This document shows, piece by piece, positions 37,358-46,302 of a stretch of 64,000 nt of DNA (positions are counted from its first letter, which is position 1; each line of letters starts with the position of its first letter). The notes below the pieces were generated by a model. The model searched no databases and was not told where the DNA came from. It worked only from the letters and a program-made list of their open reading frames with translations. The stretch is from positions 2,046,001 to 2,110,000 of the forward strand of contig NZ_CP108677.1 of assembly GCF_035994945.1 (NCBI RefSeq), in the 5' to 3' direction. Source of the DNA: Streptomyces sp. NBC_01216. Its GTDB lineage: Bacteria; Actinomycetota; Actinomycetes; Streptomycetales; Streptomycetaceae. The position numbers were made by a program, and so were the translations under genes.

Positions 37358-37798
37358 ATGGATGACGCTCTGGCCTTCTCCGCACTCGTGCTGGCACTCT
37401 CCGGACAGTTGGCGCAGGAGATCCACGCTCGCGTGTCCCAGCAGGGATTCGAGGACCTACGGCCTGCACACGGCTTCGCCTTTGCCCGCATCTCCCTGGG
37501 CGACGCCACTACGGCCGACCTGGCCGAGCACCTCGGGGTGACCAAGCAGGCCGCCGCCCAGCTGGTCGAGGAGCTCGTCCGCAAGGGATACGTGGTGCGG
37601 CATCCACACCCCCACGACGCCCGCGCCCGGCTCTTGGGGCTGACCGAGGCCGGCTGGGCAGCCACTCGCGCCGCCGACCAGGCGGCCCGGACTGCCGTCG
37701 CACCATGGCGAGAGTCGCTGGGCGAGGCGCGCTTCAGTGAACTTGTCGCCGACCTGACCCGGCTTACGCCACGGGGGCCGATCCGCCCCGCCTGGTGA
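37358..37798 (+). CDS. MarR-family regulator
   Basis: 146 residues with a MarR winged HTH: ATTADLAEHLGVTKQAAAQL, VEELVRKGYVVRHPHPHDAR and ARLLGLTEAGW (wing and helix). TATAGT lies 7 bases before the ATG and no ribosome site is visible, so the mRNA is probably leaderless. Predicted to repress itself and the divergent cupin gene through the twin operators. The pair is flanked by 30-bp inverted repeats. Confidence 0.9.
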   Translation: MDDALAFSALVLALSGQLAQEIHARVSQQGFEDLRPAHGFAFARISLGDATTADLAEHLGVTKQAAAQLVEELVRKGYVVRHPHPHDARARLLGLTEAGWAATRAADQAARTAVAPWRESLGEARFSELVADLTRLTPRGPIRPAW

Positions 37799-37912
37799 GC
37801 CGGCAAGCCGCCGGCCTGGACTGTCGCAAGTCACCAGGAAGGAGCCAGGACAGACAACGGACTCACGCATCCCGCATCGGGGACGCGCAGCAAGTCGTGG
37901 ACCGCGCAACCA

Positions 37913-37942
37913 ACCCCCGAAGGACTTCCGGAGCCGACCGCT
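37913..37942 (-). repeat. Right copy of the 30-bp inverted repeat
   Basis: Reverse complement of 36706-36735 with two mismatches; the two copies enclose 1,237 bp containing only the cupin and marR genes. Confidence 0.7.
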
Positions 37943-38064
37943 TGGCAGCGGGTCCGTGACACCGGAGCACTCCCGACACCGGGGCACTCCCGCCGGCACA
38001 CCGGCCTCCCGGCCCTCCGCGTCCGTTCCGGAGCGGAGACCGTCCAGGCGGGCCGAGCGTTCCC

Positions 38065-38397
38065 TCAGGCCCCGGCGGCCACGGGTGTCGGCGGGATCGG
38101 CGCCCGCCTTCCCTCCGGCGGGCCGTGGTGGACCAGCGCGACAATGAGGCTGAGCGCCGCGAGGACGAGCCCGGCGACGGCCACGACCGCGACGAGCGCC
38201 CGCCGTATCCGCGGCGCGGGGCTCGGGGGCGCGGGGCCGGGGTCGGGCACGGCGGGCCACCGCCGACCCGCTTCGACATCGACATCGGTGTCGATGTCGA
38301 TGTCGATGTCGATGTCGAAGCGGGCCTCGGCATCGCCGCCCGCTTCCGGAGCCGGGTCCGCTCCGGCGTCCTCCCGGTGGTGGTCCGGCTCGGTCAT
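38065..38397 (-). CDS. Small single-pass membrane protein with Asp-Ile repeat
   Basis: 110 residues: an acidic, Pro/Ala-rich N-terminus containing FDIDIDIDIDTDVDVEAG, a basic RIRRA boundary, then one membrane helix (LVAVVAVAGLVLAALSLIVA) and a short tail. The Asp-Ile run is encoded by a hexanucleotide repeat (GACATC/GATGTC, about 38273-38320) that is nearly palindromic at DNA level. No family recognised. The ATG at 38397 is preceded by purine-rich GGGGAGGGG about 14 bases away, a weak placement. Codon bias supports it as real. Confidence 0.55.
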   Translation of the reverse strand: MTEPDHHREDAGADPAPEAGGDAEARFDIDIDIDIDTDVDVEAGRRWPAVPDPGPAPPSPAPRIRRALVAVVAVAGLVLAALSLIVALVHHGPPEGRRAPIPPTPVAAGA

Positions 38398-38666
38398 GCG
38401 CGTACGCCGCCCCTCCCCTTCCAAGGTCCCCGGACGCCTCCCGGACGGAGCCGGTGGCGTGTCCGGGACGGTCCAAGCCTCGTCGATCGCATCCTCCGGA
38501 TCAAGGGCGGAATCCGGCGACTCCGACCGGGCCCCGCAAGGGCACGGGGACAGCCCGAGCCACGGCGAAGCGGTCCGCGACGGGGCGGCACGGCCTCCGG
38601 CCGGCACACGTCCGAGGGCGGGACCGAGACGCGGCCGAGGGTGCGACCGTCAGGCGGGGCGTCCGG

Positions 38667-39692
38667 TCAGAAGACCGACTCGGCCTCGGACATCCGGTTC
38701 ACCGGGACCGTCTTCAGCTGGGTGACGGCCTCGGCGAGCGGCACCATCACGACGTCCGTGCCGCGCAGCGCCGTCATGCGGCCGAAGTCGCCCCGGTGCG
38801 CCGCCTCCACCGCGTGCCAGCCGAAGCGGGTGGCGAGGACGCGGTCGTAGGCGGTCGGCGTGCCGCCGCGTTGCACGTGGCCGAGGATGACCGGCCGGGC
38901 CTCCTTGCCCAGCCGCCGCTCCAGTTCGACGGCGAGCCGGTTGCCGATGCCCTGGAAACGCTCGTGACCGTACTGGTCGATCTCGCCCTTCTGGTAGTCC
39001 ATGGAGCCCTCCGCCGGGTGCGCGCCCTCGGCGACGCAGACGACCGCGAACTTCTTGCCCCGGGAGAAGCGTTCCTCGACCATCTTCACGAGGTCGTCGA
39101 CCTCGAAGGGGCGTTCGGGAAGGCAGATGCCGTGGGCACCGCCCGCCATGCCGGACTCCAGGGCGATCCAGCCGGCGTGACGGCCCATCACCTCGACGAC
39201 CATCACCCGCTGGTGGGACTCGGCGGTGGTCTTGAGGCGGTCTATGGCCTCGGTCGCGACGCCCACCGCGGTGTCGAAGCCGAAGGTGCGGTCGGTGGCG
39301 GAGATGTCGTTGTCGATGGTCTTCGGGACGCCGACGACGGGCATACCGGCGTCGGACAGCATCCGGGCGGCCGTCAGGGTGCCCTCGCCGCCGATCGGGA
39401 TGAGGACGTCGATGCCGTATTCCCTGGCCAACTCCGGTGCGGAGGCGGCTGCTTCGGCGAGCCGGTTGCGCTCAAGCCGGGCGGAGCCGAGGATCGTGCC
39501 GCCGCGGGCGAGGATGCCGCTGACGGCGTTGAGGTCGAGGGGGCGGACATGCCCGTCCAGGAGGCCCTTGAACCCGTCCTCGAAGCCGATGACTTCGTCT
39601 CCGTGGCCGGTGAGGGCACGGTGCACGACCGACCGGATCACTGCGTTCAGGCCAGGGCAGTCACCGCCTGCGGTGAGAACTCCGATGCGCAT
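38667..39692 (-). CDS. pfkA: 6-phosphofructokinase
   Basis: 341 residues. MRIGVLTAGGDCPGLNAVIR opens the fold; IGGEGT places Gly at position 104, the ATP-type residue (Asp there marks PPi enzymes), while PKTIDND gives Lys124 and catalytic Asp127. This Gly104/Lys124 combination belongs to the actinobacterial group III ATP-dependent enzymes. ATG start with CAGGAG upstream. Divergent from pta. Phosphorylates fructose-6-phosphate in glycolysis. Confidence 0.95.
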   Translation of the reverse strand: MRIGVLTAGGDCPGLNAVIRSVVHRALTGHGDEVIGFEDGFKGLLDGHVRPLDLNAVSGILARGGTILGSARLERNRLAEAAASAPELAREYGIDVLIPIGGEGTLTAARMLSDAGMPVVGVPKTIDNDISATDRTFGFDTAVGVATEAIDRLKTTAESHQRVMVVEVMGRHAGWIALESGMAGGAHGICLPERPFEVDDLVKMVEERFSRGKKFAVVCVAEGAHPAEGSMDYQKGEIDQYGHERFQGIGNRLAVELERRLGKEARPVILGHVQRGGTPTAYDRVLATRFGWHAVEAAHRGDFGRMTALRGTDVVMVPLAEAVTQLKTVPVNRMSEAESVF

Positions 39693-40109
39693 CGTGCTGT
39701 GTCTCCTGCTCGGGTAGCGGAACGAGTGAGCCCTGCCGATTCTCACACGCCCGGAGGGGGGTCCGCGTGCCCGGCGGCCCGGCGCGTCCGGCTCCCGGGC
39801 CGCCGGCGCGGGGCCCGGGAGTGCCGCGCGGGGCACGGGAGGACAGGTCTCCGGGCGGCCCGCGAACGGCTTCCGCGGGCGCTCCGTACCCGGTCCGGAG
39901 GGAGGGCTCCCGCTCGGCGCGGGGGGCTCGCGGGCGGAGCCGGACGGCCTTGTCCCCACCGGGCTCCCGCACGTTCGGGAGCCCTTTCCGGACCCCGCGT
40001 CCGGCGGGCGTCCTATCCAGCCACGGAGGTATTGTCAAGAGGGCATTGCCACTCCATCGAGCTGTCTTGAACGCACTCGGCTGACGGAAACGGGACAGGA
40101 GACCACGGC
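39693..40109. other. pfkA/pta divergent intergenic region
   Basis: 417 bp without a gene I can support. It contains a 12-bp stem CCGGCGGCCCGG/CCGGGCCGCCGG (39771-39806). Promoters for both genes must lie here, but none is clear enough to assign; ATTGTCAAGAGG near 40030 is the AT-richest patch. Confidence 0.5.
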
Positions 40110-42221
40110 GTGACGCGCAGCGTGTACGTGACCGGGATCGACCGCGGGGACGGCCGGCAGGTCGTCGAGCTGGGGGTCATGGAGCTCCTGACCCGCCAGG
40201 TGGACCGGGTGGGGGTGTTCCGGCCGCTGATGCACGACGGCCCCGACCGTCTGTTCGAGTTGCTGCGGGCCCGCTACCGGCTCTCCCAGGACCCGTCGAC
40301 CGTCCTCGGCATGGACTATCTCGAGGCGTCCGCGCTCCAGGCCGAACAGGGTACCGACGAGCTGGTCTCCCGGCTCGTCGACCGCTTCCTCGCGGTGGCA
40401 CGTGACTACGAGGTCGTGCTGGTCCTCGGCACCGACTTCGCCGCCACCCAGCTCCCGGACGAGCTGGCCGTCAACGCCCGGTTGGCCAACGAGTTCGGCG
40501 CCTCCGTCATACCCGTGGTGGGCGGCAAGGGTCAGACCGCCGAGTCCGTACGGGCCGAGACGCGCAACGCCTACCGCGCCTATGACGGACTCGGCTGCGA
40601 CGTGCTCGCCATGATCGTCAACCGGGTGGCCGCCGAGGACCGCGCGACCATCGCCGAACGCCTCGGGAGCCGGCTGCCCGTCCCCTGCTACGTAGTGCCG
40701 GACGAGCCGGCGCTGGCAGCCCCCACCGTCGCCCAGATCAGCCACGCGCTCGGCGCCTCGGTCGTGCTCGGTGACGACGCGGGCATGGCCCGGGACGCCC
40801 TCGACTTCGTCTTCGGCGGCGCGATGCTGCCGAACTTCCTCAGCGCCCTGACCCCCGGCTGTCTCGTCGTCACCCCCGGAGACCGTTCCGACCTGGTCGT
40901 CGGCGCGCTGGCCGCGCACTCGTCCGGTACGCCGCCCATCGCCGGTGTGCTGCTCACCCTGGACGAGCGGCCCAGCGACACGGTGCTGACGCTGGCGGCC
41001 CGGCTCGCACCCGGTACGCCGGTCCTCTCGGTGCCGGGCACCAGTTTCCCCACCGCCACGGAACTCTTCTCCCTCGAAGGCAAGTTGAACGCGGCGACCC
41101 CACGCAAGGCCGAGACCGCGCTCGGCCTGTTCGAACGGCACGTGGACTCCGCGGACCTGCTGAAGCGGATCTCGGTGGCCCGCAGCGGCCGGGTCACCCC
41201 GATGATGTTCGAGCACGCGCTGCTGGAGCGGGCCCGCGCCCACCGGCGGCGGGTGGTGCTGCCCGAGGGCGGCGAGGAGCGGGTGCTGCGGGCGGCCGAC
41301 GTGCTGATGCGGCGCGACGTCTGCGACCTGACCCTGCTGGGTGACGTCGAGGCGATCCGCAAGAAGGCCGCGGACCTGGGCATCGACCTGTCGACGACCC
41401 AGCTGATCGACCCGCAGACCTCCGAACTGCGGGACGCCTTCGCCGACACGTACGCGGCGCTGCGCGCCCACAAGGGCGTCACCGTCGAGCTCGCCTACGA
41501 CATGGTGGCGGACGTGAACTACTTCGGCACGCTGATGGTCGAGGAGGGGCTGGCGGACGGCATGGTCTCCGGCTCGGTGCACTCCACCGCCGCGACGATC
41601 CGCCCGGCCTTCGAGATCATCAAGACCAGGCCCGGCACCCCGCCCCCGGGCACACCCTCCGGGGGCGCGTCGATCGTCTCCTCGGTCTTCTTCATGTGTC
41701 TCGCCGACAGGGTGCTCGTCTACGGTGACTGCGCGGTCAATCCCGACCCGGACGCCGAGCAGCTCGCGGACATCGCGGTGCAGTCGGCGGCGACCGCGGC
41801 CCGCTTCGGCGTCGAGCCGCGGATCGCGATGCTCTCGTACTCCACCGGTACCTCGGGCTCGGGCGCGGACGTGGACAAGGTGCGCGAGGCGACCAAGCTG
41901 GTCCGGGCGTCCCATCCGGAGCTGCGCATCGAGGGGCCGATCCAGTACGACGCGGCCGTCGAGCCCTCCGTCGCCGCCACCAAGCTGCCGGAGTCGGAGG
42001 TGGCCGGGCAGGCGACCGTGCTGATCTTCCCCGACCTCAACACCGGCAACAACACGTACAAGGCCGTGCAGCGCTCGGCCGGCGCCGTGGCGGTGGGACC
42101 GGTGCTCCAGGGCTTGCGCAAGCCGGTCAACGACCTCTCGCGCGGCGCGCTCGTCAGCGACATCGTGAACACGGTCGCCATCACGGTGATCCAGTCCCAG
42201 GGTGAGGAGTTCCCCGCATGA
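40110..42221 (+). CDS. pta: Phosphate acetyltransferase (long, two-domain type)
   Basis: 703 residues, the length of enterobacterial-type Pta. An N-terminal BioD-like/DRTGG regulatory region (VYVTGIDRGDGRQVVELGVM; VIPVVGGKGQTAESV) precedes the catalytic PTA domain from ~365 (RVTPMMFEHALLERARAHRR, VVLPEGGEERVLRAADVLMR, GLADGMVSGSVHSTAATIRP, FPDLNTGNNTYKAVQRSAGA). Interconverts acetyl-CoA and acetyl phosphate. GTG start with AGGAG upstream. Stop overlaps the ackA ATG by 4 bp. Confidence 0.96.
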   Translation: MTRSVYVTGIDRGDGRQVVELGVMELLTRQVDRVGVFRPLMHDGPDRLFELLRARYRLSQDPSTVLGMDYLEASALQAEQGTDELVSRLVDRFLAVARDYEVVLVLGTDFAATQLPDELAVNARLANEFGASVIPVVGGKGQTAESVRAETRNAYRAYDGLGCDVLAMIVNRVAAEDRATIAERLGSRLPVPCYVVPDEPALAAPTVAQISHALGASVVLGDDAGMARDALDFVFGGAMLPNFLSALTPGCLVVTPGDRSDLVVGALAAHSSGTPPIAGVLLTLDERPSDTVLTLAARLAPGTPVLSVPGTSFPTATELFSLEGKLNAATPRKAETALGLFERHVDSADLLKRISVARSGRVTPMMFEHALLERARAHRRRVVLPEGGEERVLRAADVLMRRDVCDLTLLGDVEAIRKKAADLGIDLSTTQLIDPQTSELRDAFADTYAALRAHKGVTVELAYDMVADVNYFGTLMVEEGLADGMVSGSVHSTAATIRPAFEIIKTRPGTPPPGTPSGGASIVSSVFFMCLADRVLVYGDCAVNPDPDAEQLADIAVQSAATAARFGVEPRIAMLSYSTGTSGSGADVDKVREATKLVRASHPELRIEGPIQYDAAVEPSVAATKLPESEVAGQATVLIFPDLNTGNNTYKAVQRSAGAVAVGPVLQGLRKPVNDLSRGALVSDIVNTVAITVIQSQGEEFPA

Positions 42222-43435
42222 CCGCCTCTCGTGTCCTCGTCCTCAACTCCGGCTCGTCGTCGGTGAAGTACCAGCTGCTGGACATGCGCGAGCACACCCG
42301 GCTGGCGGTCGGGCTGGTGGAGCGGATCGGTGAGGAGACCTCGCGGCTGGTGCACACCCCGCTCCAGGGCGGGGGCGGTGCGCGGCGCGAGCGGACGAGC
42401 CCGGTCGCCGACCACGTGGCCGCGCTGAAGGCGGTGGCCGAGGAGCTGGCCGCGGACGGACTCGGACTGGACTCCCCCGAACTGGCCGTGATCGGGCACC
42501 GGGTGGTGCACGGAGGGTCGCGGTTCACCGCGCCGACGGTCGTCGACGAGGAGGTGCTGGCCGAGATCGAGCGGCTGGTGCCGGTCGCCCCGTTGCACAA
42601 CCCGGCGAACCTGACCGGGATCCGTACGGCGAGGTCGCTGCGTCCGGACCTGCCCCAGGTGGCGGTCTTCGACACGGCCTTCCACACGACGATGCCGGAG
42701 CACGCGGCCCGGTACGCGATCGACGTGGAGACCGCCGACGCGCACCGCATCCGGCGCTACGGCTTCCACGGCACCTCGCACGCCTACGTGTCGCGCGAGA
42801 CGGCGCGGCTGCTCGGCCGGGCACCCGAGGAGGTGAACGTGATCGTGCTGCACCTGGGCAACGGCGCCTCCGCCTCGGCCGTCCGGGGCGGGCGGTGCGT
42901 GGACACCTCCATGGGGCTGACGCCGCTGGAGGGTCTGGTCATGGGGACGCGCTCGGGCGACGTGGACCCGGCGGTGACCTTCCACCTGGAGCGGGTCGCC
43001 GGGATGTCGACCGACGAGATCGACGTGCTGCTGAACAAGAAGAGCGGTCTGGTCGGGCTCTGCGGCGACAACGACATGCGGGAGATCCGGCGCCGGATCG
43101 ACGAGGGCGACCAGCGGGCGGCGCTCGCCTTCGACGTCTACATCCACCGCCTGAAGAAGTACATCGGGGCTTACTACGCGATTCTGGGGAAGGTGGACGC
43201 GGTGGTCTTCACCGCGGGCGTCGGGGAGAACGCGGCCCCGGTGCGGGAGGCGGCGATCGCCGGACTCGAGGAGCTCGGCCTCACGGTGGACTCGGGCCTG
43301 AACGCCGTGCGCTCCGACGAGGCGCGGCTGATCTCGCCGAACTACGCCCGCGTGGCGGTCGCCGTGGTCCCGACGGACGAGGAACTGGAGATCGCCCGGC
43401 AGAGCTTCGCCCTGGTGGAGGAAGTGAACGCCTGA
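42218..43435 (+). CDS. ackA: Acetate kinase
   Basis: 405 residues. VLVLNSGSSSVKYQLLDM is the signature at the N-terminus; RRYGFHGTSHAYVSRETARL and VIVLHLGNGASASAVRGGRC are ATP/phosphate motifs, and VFTAGVGENAAPVREA lies near the end. Makes acetate and ATP from acetyl phosphate made by Pta. Translationally coupled to pta. Confidence 0.97.
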   Translation: MTASRVLVLNSGSSSVKYQLLDMREHTRLAVGLVERIGEETSRLVHTPLQGGGGARRERTSPVADHVAALKAVAEELAADGLGLDSPELAVIGHRVVHGGSRFTAPTVVDEEVLAEIERLVPVAPLHNPANLTGIRTARSLRPDLPQVAVFDTAFHTTMPEHAARYAIDVETADAHRIRRYGFHGTSHAYVSRETARLLGRAPEEVNVIVLHLGNGASASAVRGGRCVDTSMGLTPLEGLVMGTRSGDVDPAVTFHLERVAGMSTDEIDVLLNKKSGLVGLCGDNDMREIRRRIDEGDQRAALAFDVYIHRLKKYIGAYYAILGKVDAVVFTAGVGENAAPVREAAIAGLEELGLTVDSGLNAVRSDEARLISPNYARVAVAVVPTDEELEIARQSFALVEEVNA

Positions 43436-43468
43436 GCGGACCACCGCCCATTTGTACATTCCACCAGA

Positions 43469-43502
43469 CGGAATATTCCGGAGTGAAACAAACCGATAGG
43501 AT
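43469..43502 (+). promoter_or_regulatory. pyk upstream palindrome and -10 box
   Basis: CGGAATATTCCG, a perfect 12-bp palindrome (43469-43480), is followed by TAGGAT (43497-43502) seven bases before the pyk ATG. This suggests a separate pyk promoter giving a leaderless mRNA and an operator just upstream. Confidence 0.4.
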
Positions 43503-43509
43503 CCGCCTC

Positions 43510-44940
43510 ATGCGCCGTTCCAAAATCGTCTGCACGCTGGGCCCCGCCGTCGACTCGTATGAGCAGCTGAAGGCTCTCATCGAGGCCGGTATGAACGTGG
43601 CCCGATTCAACATGAGCCACGGAACCCAGGCAGAGCACCAGGAGCGGTACGACCGTCTCCGCAGGGCGGTGGCGGACACCGGCCGCGCCGTGGGCGTGCT
43701 CGCCGACCTCCAGGGCCCCAAGATCCGTCTGGAGACCTTCGCGGAGGGTCCCGTCGAGCTGGTGCGGGGTGACGAGTTCACCATCACCACCGAGGACGTC
43801 CCCGGGGACAAGTCCATCTGCGGCACCACGTACAAGGGCCTGCCCGGCGACGTGTCCCAGGGCGACCAGGTCCTGATCAACGACGGCAACGTCGAACTCC
43901 GGGTCATCGAGATCCAGGGCCCGCGGGTGAAGACGATCGTCGTCGAGGGCGGCGTCATCTCCGATCACAAGGGCATCAACCTGCCCGGCGCGGCGGTGAA
44001 CGTCCCGGCCCTGTCCGAGAAGGACGTCGAGGACCTCCGCTTCGCCCTCCGGATGGGCTGCGACATGGTCGCGCTCTCCTTCGTCCGCGACGCGGACGAC
44101 GTCAACGACGTCCACAAGGTGATGGACGAGGAGGGCCGTCGGGTCCCCGTCATCGCCAAGGTGGAGAAGCCGCAGGCCGTCGAGAACATGGCGGCCGTGG
44201 TCGCCGCCTTCGACGCGGTCATGGTGGCCCGCGGCGACCTCGCGGTGGAGTACCCGCTGGAGAAGGTCCCGATGGTGCAGAAGCGCCTCGTGGAGATGTG
44301 CCGCCGCAACGCCAAGCCGGTCATCGTCGCCACCCAGATGATGGAGTCGATGATCACCAATTCGCGTCCCACGCGCGCCGAGGCATCCGACGTGGCCAAC
44401 GCGATCCTGGACGGCGCGGACGCGGTCATGCTCTCGGCGGAGTCCTCCGTCGGCGCGTACCCGATCGAGACCGTGAAGACGATGTCGAAGATCGTCGTCG
44501 CGGCCGAGGAGGAACTGCTCTCCAAGGGCCTCCAGCCGCTCGTCCCGGGCAAGAAGCCGCGGACGCAGGGCGGCTCGGTGGCCCGTGCCGCCTGTGAGAT
44601 CGCGGACTTCCTGGGCGGCAAGGCGCTGATCGCCTTCACCCAGTCCGGTGACACCGCCCGGCGCCTGTCCCGCTATCGCGCGACCCAGCCGATCCTGGCC
44701 TTCACCACCGAGGAGACGACCCGCAACCAGCTCACCCTGAGCTGGGGCGTGGAGCCCTTCCTGGCGCCGTTCGTGGCGACCACCGACGCCATGGTCGAGT
44801 TGGTCGACGCGGAGCTGCTGAAGCTCCAGCGCTACGGCAAGGGCGACACGATGGTCATCACCGCCGGCTCGCCCCCCGGCGTGCCGGGCAGCACGAACAT
44901 GGTCCGGGTGCACCACCTGGGCGGCGGAGAGCGCGACTGA
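43510..44940 (+). CDS. pyk: Pyruvate kinase
   Basis: 476 residues. MRRSKIVCTLGPAVDSYEQL and MNVARFNMSHG open the barrel; DLQGPKIRLETF, VPVIAKVEKPQAVENM, VMVARGDLAVEYPLEKVPM and ATQMMESMITNSRPTRAEAS are canonical metal, substrate and active-site segments. Final ATP-yielding glycolytic step. Lies 74 bp after ackA; the gap carries its own promoter signals. Located with ackA-pta-pfkA in a compact central-carbon block. Confidence 0.97.
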   Translation: MRRSKIVCTLGPAVDSYEQLKALIEAGMNVARFNMSHGTQAEHQERYDRLRRAVADTGRAVGVLADLQGPKIRLETFAEGPVELVRGDEFTITTEDVPGDKSICGTTYKGLPGDVSQGDQVLINDGNVELRVIEIQGPRVKTIVVEGGVISDHKGINLPGAAVNVPALSEKDVEDLRFALRMGCDMVALSFVRDADDVNDVHKVMDEEGRRVPVIAKVEKPQAVENMAAVVAAFDAVMVARGDLAVEYPLEKVPMVQKRLVEMCRRNAKPVIVATQMMESMITNSRPTRAEASDVANAILDGADAVMLSAESSVGAYPIETVKTMSKIVVAAEEELLSKGLQPLVPGKKPRTQGGSVARAACEIADFLGGKALIAFTQSGDTARRLSRYRATQPILAFTTEETTRNQLTLSWGVEPFLAPFVATTDAMVELVDAELLKLQRYGKGDTMVITAGSPPGVPGSTNMVRVHHLGGGERD

Positions 44941-44948
44941 CGCCCCCC

Positions 44949-45006
44949 AGCCGCACACGACGAGGTCCCCCGTCCGGGCCGGACGGGGGACCTCGTCGTG
45001 TGCGGC
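44949..45006. terminator. Strong bidirectional terminator after pyk
   Basis: About 28 bp of perfect stem beginning AGCCGCACACGACGAGGTCC, with the apex in GTCCGGGCCGGAC, between convergent pyk and the proline-rich protein gene. Confidence 0.85.
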
Positions 45007-45024
45007 TCCCGGAGGCCGGGTCGG

Positions 45025-46302
45025 TCAGTTCGGCTCGACCGTGTTGCGCAGCCCGGGGACCTTGAGGGTGCCGCCGAACTGGCCCGCCTGGATGACCTCG
45101 ACGTTCGTGAAGAAGGCGAACGGGACGTCGAGCGGCGGCGGGGTCTGCGGGTTGAAGGTGATCGGGATCAGGCCGAAGAGATTTCCCTTCAGCTGCTCCG
45201 TGTACATGGTCACCGTGCCGTTGCGGATGGTCGACGTCGAGCCGCGGTTCGAGCGGACGTGACCCGTCCGGCCCTCCGAGTGCACGGTGAGCTGGTGCAG
45301 ATCCTTGATGTCGACCGAGCTCGCGGTGAACTTCAGGACCTTCTTGATCTTGCCGCTGCCCGTCTTGACCTCGACGATGCCGTGGTACTTCAGGCCGCTG
45401 AGCGTGAGCAGTGAGCTCTGGAGCTTCCACGGCTCGTCCGGCAGCAGCGGGATGCCCGGCTCCAGCTCGGCCGCCGCGAGTGCCTCCGGATCGGCCTCGG
45501 GACACGGGAACCGGGGCTTGGCGCCGTCCGGTATGTCCTCGTCCTTCTTGGCGTCGAGCCCCTTGGCGTCCGCCGGGAGCTCCTGGACCTGGGCGCCCGC
45601 CTTGTCGGCGGCGTCCTTGATGGCGTCCTTCGTCCGGTCGACCGGGGCCTTGGGCGCGGTGGGCGCCTCCTCGGTCGTGGGCGCCTCGGTCGCCGGCGTG
45701 GTGGGCGTGGTGGCCGGCGGCGGCGTCGGTGTGGTCGCCGTCGGGGACGGGGTGGCCGTCGGGGTGGCGTCGGGCCCGTCGAAGAGGTCCTTCAGTTTGT
45801 CGCCGATGCCCAGCGGATCGAGCGGGTTCACGCTCTTCGTCGGGGTCGGCTCGGGAGCGGGCGCCTGCTGTACGGCGGGCCGCTGCTCGTCGACCGCCTG
45901 CGCGGTCTCGGCCGCCGAGGGGGTGGCGCCGGGTGTGGGCGTCCCCTTCTCCTCGGTGGCCTCCGGAGCGGGTGCCTCGGTGGCCGACGGGTCGGCGGTC
46001 GGCTCGGGCGTCTCCGCCGGCTTCGTCGTCTCCTCGGCCGTCGGCTCGTCCGAGCGGGTCACGCACGGGCCGGGGGCGAAGGGGATGTCCTTGTCATCGG
46101 CGAGGGCGAGCCGGGGCGTCAGCCCCATGCCGACCAGCACCGCGGTCGGCATGGCCGCCAGGGCCATCGCCTTGCCCGCCGGTCCCTGGATTCTGTTCAG
46201 CAGCGACTTGCGCGGGGCCGCGTGCCGCGGCCCCCTGCCGGTCAGAGTGGCGCTGTCCCCAGTCGTCGCCGACTGCGACGGCTGTGTTTCGTCACCCCGC
46301 AC
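45025..46302 (-). CDS. Secreted or surface proline/threonine-rich protein, third gene of a DUF6230/DUF6114 locus
   Basis: 425 residues. A basic N-terminus and hydrophobic segment (GKAMALAAMPTAVLVGMGL, ending LALADDKDIPFAP) form a signal peptide cleaved near ALA-DD. A ~150-residue Pro/Thr/Glu/Ala spacer follows, then a C-terminal globular domain from ~280 (WKLQSSLLTLSGLKYHGIVE; NLFGLIPITFNPQTPPPLDV) rich in beta strands. GTG start chosen for GGGAGG just upstream and for the 11-bp overlap with the DUF6114 gene; an ATG 15 bases earlier has no ribosome site. Function unknown; conserved next to DUF6230/DUF6114 genes in Streptomyces. Confidence 0.8.
   Translation of the reverse strand: MRGDETQPSQSATTGDSATLTGRGPRHAAPRKSLLNRIQGPAGKAMALAAMPTAVLVGMGLTPRLALADDKDIPFAPGPCVTRSDEPTAEETTKPAETPEPTADPSATEAPAPEATEEKGTPTPGATPSAAETAQAVDEQRPAVQQAPAPEPTPTKSVNPLDPLGIGDKLKDLFDGPDATPTATPSPTATTPTPPPATTPTTPATEAPTTEEAPTAPKAPVDRTKDAIKDAADKAGAQVQELPADAKGLDAKKDEDIPDGAKPRFPCPEADPEALAAAELEPGIPLLPDEPWKLQSSLLTLSGLKYHGIVEVKTGSGKIKKVLKFTASSVDIKDLHQLTVHSEGRTGHVRSNRGSTSTIRNGTVTMYTEQLKGNLFGLIPITFNPQTPPPLDVPFAFFTNVEVIQAGQFGGTLKVPGLRNTVEPN

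Noticed and set aside
38273..38320. Possible CRISPR-like or satellite array
   Set aside because: It is a simple hexanucleotide repeat within a coding frame, with no spacers.
40035..41915. Long minus-strand open frame over pta
   Set aside because: It has Gly/Arg/Val-rich composition with no recognisable domain and lies antisense to a clear Pta.
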